Source: Nymphaea colorata (Eukaryota > Streptophyta > Magnoliopsida > Nymphaeales > Nymphaeaceae). Taken from it: a DNA stretch of 64,000 nt. A program made the translations under genes and the position numbers. Where the stretch lies: the NCBI RefSeq assembly GCF_008831285.2, contig NC_045143.1, forward strand, positions 7,511,503 to 7,575,502, read 5' to 3'. The notes under the pieces were generated by a model, which did no database searches, was not told where the DNA came from, and worked only from the letters and a program-made list of their open reading frames with translations. Positions 24,075-34,018 of the stretch are shown here, one piece after another; position 1 is the stretch's first letter; each line of letters starts with the position of its first letter.

Positions 24075-27000
24075 CTAGGAAGCTTTATCCATCAGTTGAA
24101 TTGGTGCCAAAATGTTTGATTTACTAGTCTCAACAATGCAGCCATTCATAACCATCTCTTCAAGCATGAAATGAGCCTTCTCCAAGTGAAACATAATATC
24201 CAGTTCACACTACAGTACAGCAAAAAGAAATTAGTGGAACTTCAGAGTACCTGCAGTATGGGCCAGAGAGAACTCTGCTAAGACATGACCCCTTAGAAGA
24301 AAGTTGGAACCTTACAACATTCCCAAAGTGCTGGTCCATAGTTTCCACAAGTAGGTGAATAAATTCTAGAATTGCTAGTTCATTCTGCAAAAGTGAAAAT
24401 GAATAACAAACTTATAAGTCACCAGATGAATTCTTTAATAGATGCAAAGGAGCTATTAGATTCCTATAGATGATATTAACTGGAAATAAGCTAATAATCA
24501 AAATAGCAGAGCAAGACATTAGTCACCCACTATTTATGAATTAACTTTACTATATACTGGTCCAAACTTTACATGACACCATTCAGTTCTAGTTCAGGTA
24601 AATGTGTTTGGCAGCATCAAGCATCTAAGGTTCAGTCCTTACTGGATGCTACTGCCCAAGCTCGTTCCAGGAGCGAACTGAGCTGATGCTTCACACAGCG
24701 GGTGGCTCAAGCACCCTTACCCTGAAGGACCTGAGCTTGACCACCATGAAGCCTTTCGTAGCTAATTCCTGCAAAACAATCCAGCTAATTTATTTTATGA
24801 ACTGACAACTCTTTGGCTAACTTAATATTCATAGGCAATTGAAAACAGTATAGATTATTGGCTTTCAGTACAAGCATCAAGTCCAGATGTTGATCCTGGA
24901 GATAGACGGCCACCACCTAAAGGGACTGTTCCAACCAACATTATAGAAACAGATCAGTTATATGAGGTGCACAAGAACATGGTTTGACCCTTCTAGTCCC
25001 ATGGCTTCCTAGACTATGGATTCAACAAATGCATCAATACAGAGATCAATGCTTCTTGACAATCCATGTTGGATGGCTTTCTCTAGATTAACCACCAAAC
25101 ATGCTTGAAAACTTATTAACAATTGGGGGCATATTTTCTCAAGTAACTGGTTTTGCATAAAGAGTTTATCCATCATGAGTCAACTACGTTGGATATCTTG
25201 CTTAATCATGAGTTGTGACAAATATAAAACGGTCCATATTATTAGGTGCTGAATGTTTTGCTTTAAGGATAAAAATTTAGTAAGACTTTAGTCCGCAAGT
25301 ATCTTCTCTAGCAAGGTTGCAAAGCAGTTACCTCATTCAGAAGGAGAAAAACTCCCAAAAATGCTTGGTGGGCGCATGCATGCTGAGGAGAGAAGTTTAA
25401 TGCACATTATTAAATGCTGGATTCATTCATAACTATAGGTTTGGACTCTTTCAAGCATTGGGAGTGTAGAGAAACAAAAGGACTTTAAGAACAAACATCC
25501 CCCTTCTCAAACAATTTTTATTTGTGTCGATTCTGTGTATGAAAATCTTCTGCAAGTGCCTGAAATTACTATCATTCAATCATTAGCAATATTGCCTCAA
25601 ATTGATGCATGAAGGGGCCAAAATCAACTGTGTTGTTGAACTAACAAGTATTCATCGGTTAGGTGAAGTTCATCCTTGGACTAGTTGATAACTAGATTAC
25701 AGAAGATATGAACAGCTGCAGTTGTATGAAGAAACATTCAAATCCCATCATGGAAGAACCGGAATGGACTGCCAAGCACTTACAGAGTATTGGAAATGTG
25801 GCGGCCTTAAATAAAACACAGGAAAAGGGGAAAGTAAAAGGACATTCAGGTTTTGATAATGTACACGTTAGTCATTTTTTACTACAGTCAAGGAGATGTA
25901 AGATCAGATTGACTTCTATGACCTTTAGTTACATGCCAAAAATTGTTAATAAAATTGGCTGCTATTCTAGGGGAGAAATTTTGGAGACATAAACCCCCCA
26001 GATTGGAACATCTGGTCCAGAATGACAATTAGTTTCATGTGCAAATGAAATGGTAGGTCTTTGCCGATCTCCAGATTCAAACAGATTAAAGTATTCTGTT
26101 GTTAATTTAAGCTTATCCCTGAAAAGAGTCATAGATATTGTAATGTTGAGCAGGGACAGAAAAAGCACATAGATGAAAAAGAATAAAGCAAATTGGACGG
26201 TAGATCAACCACAAGTAAAAGATGGCTTGTATAGTGACTTACAGTTTGGACATTTCAAAATATATGCTGTAGAAGTAGGTATGGCATGAAAGGAGAAAGA
26301 ATCAGCTAGCATGTATCTGACAACTTACCCGATAAAACACATGCAAAGTAAAAAGTTTCTTTCTGAATAACAATAAACATATTGTATTGGGACATACACT
26401 TTAAAGACTTGAAGCATATGAATTGAAGACCCGGAAGACCATGCAAAAGAGAAAGAATGGAGACATTATTCACCTTGCCTGCTTCGTGTTTGGGATTGTA
26501 CTTACAGTATAAACAAATGGATAAGATAGTATTTACTATATTTAGCATAAAATTCAAGCACATAACATAACACGCCTCACCTCATCATTATCTACTCCAA
26601 CCATGAAGAAGAGTGATGCATAGCGCTTGTATACAATTTTATAATTTCGGTGCTCAACAAATGAACACTGCATTTAGAGGAAATAGATTATCAGAAAAGC
26701 ACTTAGAGATGTATCAGTACCTTATGCACACATGAAATGCAACACCACTTCTTATGGAAAAAAGATAGTCCTGATTGCCCAGGTATGCTTAAATTTCAAG
26801 AAAGAAGCAAGACAATTAACAACAACCTCTACAATCACAACCAAGAATGTGCAATACACCAACCAAAGCCATACGTAGATCTGAAGAATGAAATAAACAA
26901 GGAAGGATAAGCTATAAGCCTATAGCGAATATGTAAGCATGATTAAGTAGAAACTACACTGCTGAAGGACACAAAATTTAGATCGGATCAAAATTTATGG

Positions 27001-28074
27001 GACTCTGTTGACGTTTGACCTACAAGTTGAATGAATTGATCTAGTAACCTGGCCACGACTCAGTATAGGTTGCATTACAAATCCTAAAGGAATAGCTGAT
27101 CAGACAGGCACCTGAATCCGATTACAAGTAAAATATCAGATGTGGAATTTCATCCTATATATCATCAGATTCTAAGTTTGTTTAACCAAATATCCAATTG
27201 AACAAATTTAAATCCCAAGAGATAATCCGATTCGATTTACATCCCTACTTGGCGTTGATCTGGATGTGACGACAAAAATCTGAAGGTAGACTTCCGGGCA
27301 ATACGAAGACACAGATTAATGAGCTTGGCCCCTTCTAGTAAAGGAATATAAACAGACTGCAACTTCATAACTGTACCGCAACACTAGTTAACCTCCCAAG
27401 AGATAAATGAATTAGGATGTACCCTTGCTTGTTTGACAGAGCATAGAACACCCGATCAAAGAGAACACCCAATTCATTGAAATGAAAATCAATTTACATT
27501 CTAGAGAAACTACTCACAACAAATATTCTAATATTCCATTTTAACCAATCACTACGCCATCTTATAGAAGGTAGAAAAACAAACGAATAGTTTTCTAGAC
27601 CAACAAAACACGCGTAACAATTATTTACCTAAACTCGTAACTGAGAAGAGGACAATGAGTAGCAGCAGAGTCCTATGCAAAGAGAACCCTTACGTTAAAA
27701 CCAGCACGTTCACTGTTGGCAGCAAACCATTTTAACGCCATAGAGATGTAATTTTCAGAATTCCACAAAGATTTGCAGCTAACGAAGTATAAATAACGAA
27801 TAACTAAACAGAATTTCAATCACCCAAAAAAAATAAGGAAAGAAAAAAAAAAAACTAGCATTGAAACGTCAGTTGGAGAAGAAGCAAGGTTCCAGAAAAA
27901 AAACCAATACCGAGAGAGAGAAGACGCTCTTGCCTGTTGGTCGGTGCGGGTGAGGCATTTCCTGACGATCTCTCCCTCGAGAACCCTCCTCTCCTCTAGG
28001 GTGAGGTACTCATAATACTGGGCTAGCCGAGTCTGCCCTTGCTTGTTCACCAGCAGGACGAACTGGATCCCCAT
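24075..28074 (-). CDS. AP4S: AP-4 complex subunit sigma
   Basis: The small subunit of the AP-4 adaptor complex, which works at the trans-Golgi network in sorting cargo, in plants including vacuolar proteins. Exons 28074-27934, 26667-26581, 24384-24316 and 24209-24075 give 47+29+23+44 = 143 residues, the same length as the Arabidopsis protein as I recall it. It starts [19 protein letters not shown]; exon 2 holds [19 protein letters not shown]; exon 3 [17 protein letters not shown]; exon 4 ends QLMDKAS. The whole protein is one longin-type adaptin sigma domain. Intron 1 (1266 bp) begins CAG/GCAAGA, a GC donor, with no nearby GT that would fit the family. Introns 2-3 are GT-AG. A truncated copy lies at 15,620-18,099. 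Confidence 0.95.
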
Positions 28075-28080
28075 CCCCCT

Positions 28081-28125
28081 CGCCTCTTTCTTTTCCTTCT
28101 TTCTTTTTCTTCTTCTTCTTCTTCT
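28081..28125 (-). repeat. GAA-rich tract in the AP-4 sigma 5' leader
   Basis: Just upstream of the ATG, the minus strand carries a GAA/AAG-rich tract (CTT repeats on the plus strand). It is probably in the 5' leader or core promoter, where such tracts are common in plants. Confidence 0.5.
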
Positions 28126-30549
28126 TCAGTATCACTCTCGCCCGGCGCTAAATTTTAAGGCGAATCTGTCCACGGTCAACAAACTTCATGGAAATTTCCT
28201 TGAAGAAGAAGAAAAGTCGACAAGCAACTGCAATAGAGAATTTGTTCTTTCTCAAGAATTCAGCATATACGCATGATTTTCTCGAGATTCGTTAAGGGTT
28301 TCCGAAAATCCGAGTATTGTGAGACAATCGTTGAAATTTGTGAACGCTGAAATTTATGAAGGCGAGTCAACCCTTTGGCCAAGCCTACAATGCTTTGCCT
28401 TTTCAACAGAAATACAGGAATCAGACTCTCGTTGGTCAAGACATCACCATATCCAACAACCGAGACCTACCACGACCCAGTTCGGACTCGGATCCAAATT
28501 CAAATCCAGAAAAATTATCATCCACCGCTGTCCCAACTACCTAATCCCAATCAAATTAATGAAGAAACAAAGATGAATTTCAGCTAAAGAATAAACTTGA
28601 TTCAAAGTACCCAACTACCCAATCCCAATCAACTTCCAAAATTGATTTAAAGCTTACCACCTGTAAGGGTTTATTCAAAGTAATTTTCTTTTAGTTTTTG
28701 CAGTCTTGTTCAAAGATGTTGGAGCTTGACCATGAATTGTCACAAAAATTGTGTTCATAAGTTGCCTCCAAAAGCTCTTCATGGGCTGCCTTCAAAAGGT
28801 GCTTTTAAGAGATACCTCTAAGAGATGTGTCTGCCATTGGGCCTAGAAGGGGAAACCAAGGAGTCTATAAACATTCCATCGATAGTCGATTAGGCATACG
28901 CTAACTCCTAAAACCTTTCTCTATCTCCCTCTTGTGTTGCAGGTTTTCAGTTGCATCTTTGATGTTGTGTTGAGCTCCTAGAAGAGCCACTTGGCATTAA
29001 GAACAAGGTACGAGTGTTTCATGATTCTGCTCTAAAATTGGGGTAGATTCATAAAACACTTGAACAAGTGTCTCATGAATCTATCCCAATTTTGAGGTAG
29101 ATTCATGAAACACTCACATGTTGTTCGCAATGTCCAAACAACCCAAAAGGAACATTAAATTCCGTTTAGATGATCAATCAAAGTAGTGAGTTAATAAAAG
29201 GCTTGTTTGAGAAGTCTCATCCATCTGCTGTACATGTTACTAGTAAGTACACTCTATTACCGCTGCTGTTATTTTTCTCTCCCTCTCTTAAAGATATAGA
29301 CTTAGTGCATCAATGGAATGAAGCCTGACTGCATTTTTCTGTTAAAAGATCATTTTTGCAAGCGTGCCAAGATCAAATTAAACAATTTGATCAAGTGCTA
29401 GCATATGCCTTGTCAAATTACATGCATGATTGGTTCTTTCTAGCATAAATCTCTATATGCTCCTCTACTGCCTGTTACTTGTCTAGAACAGATGACATTT
29501 TACGTCGTGTGAACAAATGAGAGGTCGTCTACCCCAAGTGGCAGATGTGTGAGACTGCCATTGCATGTTACTCCGCTATTGCCTTTGAGCAGCATATATA
29601 CACGCAATTTGGGTATTCACGAGTTTAAGCAAGTAAATCACTTAGTGCATGCTAGCATGTAATTTCATAATTTTGATAAGAGCATGATCAAATGTGTGAT
29701 TTTTTTTTTTTTTTTTTGATGATATGCCTTCATAATGGTTATGAGCATGATGGAACATATATATAATACTATATCACACTATGCCATATAGCATATATGA
29801 TATTATATCCAGCATGAATTAGCAGAGTTGAAAATCAGCACAAAGAATAGACACAAAAAAAACCGAAACAATAATAGAGAGAACATAGAACAGACAACGA
29901 AAATGGGAAAGAGAAATTGTCTGTTCTTTTCTTGTTTTTTGGTTTCATGGCCAAAGAAGAAGAAAAAAGAGACAAAACTGGACCCGTATACGTGAAGGAG
30001 TCAGCTAGCCCATCGAAAATGCAGTTTATGTGTGAAAAAAGATCAACCTTGGCTTTGAAGAAGGATTTTTGTTGGAATCTGAATATTATTGTACCATGTT
30101 CACAACTTCACATAGTCGTTACATTTGGATTCTTTCATGTTGTAAATCCATATTGGTTTCTTTTTCATGTTGTTGCGATTGGGACCATGTTGAAATATGA
30201 CATATCCATTTTTAATTTGGTTTTGGATATAATCGTTTAAGACCCACAATGTGTTCATTTTGATATGGTAAATGATCAAATCATTCACATGATTTGGAAG
30301 CAATATTGTATATGGAACAACTATAAGGGTATTATATGATGATGGGGAAAATGATAAAGTGTACAAATGGAGAAAATCCGCCTATGGTCTAAAGCATTCT
30401 TCTTGATGAGTGTAGTTTGCCTTTCATAAAACTATAACAAGATTGGGAAAATGTTGCCCATCAATTAGACCATTGTCACAATAGCGGAGCTATATAGATG
30501 TCTTACAATTATTTACTTATTTATATATGTTGTACCTCATAAGAAATGA
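28126..30549. other. Gene-poor stretch upstream of AP-4 sigma
   Basis: No recognisable gene is seen. Short open frames at 28,319-28,587 (plus) and 29,917-30,240 (plus) have no family match I can name and no supporting splice structure. The foldback at 29,012-29,115 is listed separately. Confidence 0.5.
29012..29115. repeat. 104-bp foldback (inverted repeat, loop of about 2 nt)
   Basis: The two arms of 52 nt start GAGTGTTTCATGA on each strand and meet at CTTGAACAAG. I count about nine mismatches between arms, some of which could be G-U pairs in RNA. The inner block (GGTAGATTCATA...ATGAATCTAT...CAATTTT) resembles 14,577-14,634 and about 22,857-22,915, so this is a small dispersed foldback or MITE family. 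Confidence 0.8.
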
Positions 30550-30790
30550 AAATTCCTACAACAGTGCCTCTTAACAAAAAAAAATTCTGGCTCTGCCACT
30601 GCATTGTCATATATATTTGGAAAAGTGAATTTATTTGGACAAGTGAGAGCTTATCTAGCATGCTACATTTATATGTTAATAATATATTGCTGAAAGGAAA
30701 TGTTGATGAAATGATAACTAAGACTAAAGCTTGGTTTAATGCCAAGTTCACATGTAAACTGTACATTGTGCTGATGCTGTTGAAAGTCTG
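30550..30790 (+). mobile_element. Ty1/copia reverse-transcriptase fossil
   Basis: A short translated stretch on the plus strand (LHLYVNNILLKGN, then MITKTKAW) has the layout of the copia reverse-transcriptase palm region, where a catalytic loop is followed by a KTKAWL-type helix. Only this fragment is recognisable; no LTRs, integrase or RNase H were found around it. It is old and broken. Confidence 0.6.
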
Positions 30791-31251
30791 ATGTCCTTGA
30801 TATTATGTACAAAGTCATATATGGTTGTGTTCTGGATCTAGTTACTTGCTTCCAAAGTAATACAGCTTGGCTACATTGGCAAGTAAAGAAAATATTTTTT
30901 TATATGTTTAAAAAATCACTGAAGACTTGACCTTTATAAAATATGTTACAGATACGAGTCTTCATTATTTCTAACTCCTAAAGGTTCCTTGAAGCAAACC
31001 CCTTAAGAAGACACACACCATTTTCGGTTTTCTCTCTGTCTCTCTCTTGCATAGTTGATGTTGTGCTTAGATCATGAAAGGGACCAGAGGTTGCAGCAAT
31101 ACAATGTGCACTTTTCAATCTTGTTTCATAGACATATTTGTAAGACACGGATCTGTCTGTAGGCCTGATTCCATGAAACAGAGAAAGTAACTTCCAGTGT
31201 TGCAAACAAATCTATAGCACTGCTTATTCGGTCAATTGACCCCAGAAAATG

Positions 31252-31254
<3 letters not shown>

Positions 31255-31305
<51 letters not shown>
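31255..31305. repeat. (AT)n microsatellite
   Basis: An AT run of about 51 bp in a gene-free stretch. Confidence 0.95.
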
Positions 31306-31309
<4 letters not shown>

Positions 31310-32164
31310 AAAAATATATAATTAAAAATTTTGAAATATTTATGATAGTACTTTTAAAACAAGGCCAAAGCTGCATTTGACTGGAACTTTGGAAAACCGT
31401 TCAAGTTGTCATGGTACAGAACGGAAAATTTTTAGCTGAATTTTTTCTTTGTAAATTGATGGCGACCTCCATGGGATGAAAACTTTCAATCGAGAAGGCG
31501 CACCGGAAAACTTTCACGGGCTATCATACACCTCCTAAATGAGAGGAAGTAAACGTAAGCAGGCCAATCTCAGCCGGCAATCAGGCTTTAGTCCAGGCCT
31601 CTTAACGAGACGTATTACTACGGCCATTCATTTACATTGCAGCATATGATTGTTAGTATAAGGCTGACGGCATATCTGGTTAGAATAAGGCTCTGGTTCC
31701 TGTAAAATTGGTTCCTATAAAATTTTTAAGTTTTTAAAGGCTACCAATATAAAAATTACTTGAAATATCAATGTAAAAATAAGATGGTTTCCTCCCCCCA
31801 CTTTTATCTTACCTACTCTGAAAATTATGAGCAGTTACATTACGGGACGGAGGCAGGTGTGAACTAAGTGTTTGAATTGTCTACACAGACCGCAACAAAC
31901 TTCTTATTTTTATGTTGATATTTTTTAGTGATTTTTCTCATTTACATTTAGTGCCCTTCCTTTTAGTCGCCATGATCATAGTTTATGGTAAATTTAACCA
32001 GAAGTGAGAACATAGGCAACTACAGTCCTGGTGAAGAACATTACATTTCTTCTTTTCCCAAGTTGAAGTTTCGGAAACACTGTACATGGATCCCAAACAT
32101 CTGCCTCTTCAACAATGAAGAAAATGATATGAGCGAAGCGTACGTTCTTACAAAATATGAATGA

Positions 32165-32298
32165 CTCAAGGCGTTTTTTTAAAAAAACGCCTTGAGGCAT
32201 GGGTGTGAGGCGCATGCATCCCTGAAGCGTGCGCCTCAAGTGCTTGAGGCGTACGCCTCCATATGTGGCACGTTGAGTGCTTGAGGCATACGCCTCAA
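32165..32298. repeat. Perfect 32-bp palindrome and GAGGC/GCCTC palindrome cluster
   Basis: 32165-32196 is a perfect palindrome with no loop: CTCAAGGCGTTTTTTT followed by its exact complement. Beyond it lie GAGGCGTACGCCTC (32246-32259, perfect) and TTGAGGCATACGCCTCAA (32281-32298, one central mismatch pair). The repeated GAGGC/GCCTC words suggest a small satellite-like or foldback element. It lies just upstream of the TMEM19-like fragment. Confidence 0.85.
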
Positions 32299-32447
32299 TG
32301 ACACATTAATTGAAAATGAAATTTAATTGAAAATTAATTAGAAAAAAAGAGAGCTGACAAGAAAATGGCGGGAGGTCGTCTGCTCCTATGCTAAATCCAT
32401 CACCAGGGTCTGTTGCAACTTGCAGAGGAGGAACGAGGACAGAGGGG

Positions 32448-32820
32448 ATGGAGGGATTAGCGATCAGAGGAGCCATAGCTGTCGTGCTCTCCTTGTTGGT
32501 AGCTATCAGGGCGTTCAAGCATGGGTCCTTAAGCAAATCAGGCGCGTTCATGGGGTTTCTCGTGTTGTCGATCCACATAGCGGCGAGTTACAGGTGAGAC
32601 CGTGAGAAAGCGTCTTCTGCTTCTTCTGGTTGTATTCCTCCTTTGTTCTTAGTTATACTTTTTGGGGTCTCGTTTTTGTCAAGAATTGAAGTATTTCTAC
32701 CTTTGGTTTCTTGTTTCATAAGATTTGGGGCAATTATACTGGTGTTCTTCTTCATTTCTTCCAAGTTGACGAAGATGGGAGGGCTGATGACTCATTCAAA
32801 GTGGGAGGGCAGAGTAATTG
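32448..32820 (+). pseudogene. TMEM19/PGR-like (DUF92) gene fragment, exons 1-2
   Basis: The only recognisable host gene on the plus strand. Exon 1 (32448-32593) starts MEGLAIRGAIAVVLSLLVAI and ends IHIAASYR with donor GTGAGA. Exon 2 (32723-32820) begins FGAIILVFFFISSKLTKM and ends at GTATAC. This matches the N-terminus of plant TMEM19-type multi-pass membrane proteins (DUF92; PGR in Arabidopsis). After SSKLTKMG the family sequence resumes in another frame as ADDSFKVGGQSNW, as if about 13 bp were lost. The remaining exons were not found up to 34,000, so this looks like a broken 5' fragment of a gene of about 280-290 residues. Confidence 0.7.
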
Positions 32821-32829
32821 GTATACCCC

Positions 32830-34018
32830 TCGTCTCTTTTCGATTTTTATGCTTTCTTGTTCTTGTTCTTGTTCTTGATCTGTTTTCCTCTTTTTAGTAT
32901 GTTGGCCTACTTTAAATACGTGTGAGAGAATGAGAATGTGCTGGCTGGCCTTGCCGGGTATAGTTAGCTCTAGCTGAAGCTTATAGTACTTCATAATTAC
33001 ATATTTATGGTACAATTCTGCATAAGGTTTAGACCAGGGGATAAGGTGAAAGAAGATTTCATGGATGGTTTCTGAATCCGCCCAGTGACCACATGGTGAT
33101 ATCCTTAGTGGGGAAAGAAAGGCATCGGATAAAGGCCCAATACGCCTTATATTTCTGTATGAAGATCTTCATTGTGTGATATCCTTTCTGTATGATCTCA
33201 AAAGGAGTATGTTAAAGCCTGAATCAGACTTCTGAAAATTTGCTCTGTCCATCATCTTATATTGAATGATAACAAGGGCCAGTGGTTAAGGAATTCAACT
33301 ATCCTGGTCTTTCTGGCACGGCAGATGTTCCTGCATTGTCAATCAACCACAATATTTATGCCATTGTATTTATTTGGATTTACAAATCCTTTTTTGTGGT
33401 TTGCATATATTGTGTAATGTTCTTTTTCAGTTTTGTTGTTGTTTTTATAAATATTATATAATTCACAAATTTACCTGTGAAGCTTACGCTTCAATTAAGG
33501 TCTCGCCTCACTTTCTCACCTTTTACAACATTGGATCTGAGTCTCAAGCTAAATTATGGAGATCTTCTGTTTCCGTCAGCTTCCTCCTAGTCCTCATCTA
33601 AGCTGTCAAACAAAATTTCTCGTAAAAAGTTTTCTGTACGACATGCAAGATTCAAACTCTTTAGTATGGGAGAAAATGATTCAGTTTTTTAAGGAGGCAA
33701 CTTCATTTATTCTTCTCTCTTATTATTATAATAGACAATTATCACGACGACAAAACTGAGACCACAAAATAACGAGAAACCTGGAAGGATTTCCCCTACA
33801 TCTAATATTTTGTTGTAGAAAGTATTATTTGCCACCGCACTGCTACAGGCAACCCTGAGATCACCAGGGGAGCGCATGGCCGTTTTACAAAACGAGAAAG
33901 ATATACCCGCAGAAGAACATGTAAGACAACAGAATACTCGCTGTATATTCTCTCAGCTGCCATCTCTCTGAAAAAACAAGAGCGAGCTAAGCACAAAACT
34001 CTGCAATTTCTTCTTGAT
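32830..34018. other. Gene-free stretch between the TMEM19 fragment and PFK 1
   Basis: No later TMEM19 exons and no other gene are visible. The right end contains the 3' untranslated region of the phosphofructokinase gene. Confidence 0.5.
33706..33711 (-). terminator. Candidate poly(A) signal of PFK gene 1
   Basis: AATAAA on the minus strand, about 310 bp past the stop codon. The spacing is plausible, but plant poly(A) signals are loose. Confidence 0.3.

Noticed and set aside
28319-28587. Three overlapping open frames upstream of AP-4 sigma
   Set aside because: They overlap in all three registers over the same sequence, with no known family, so none is convincing.
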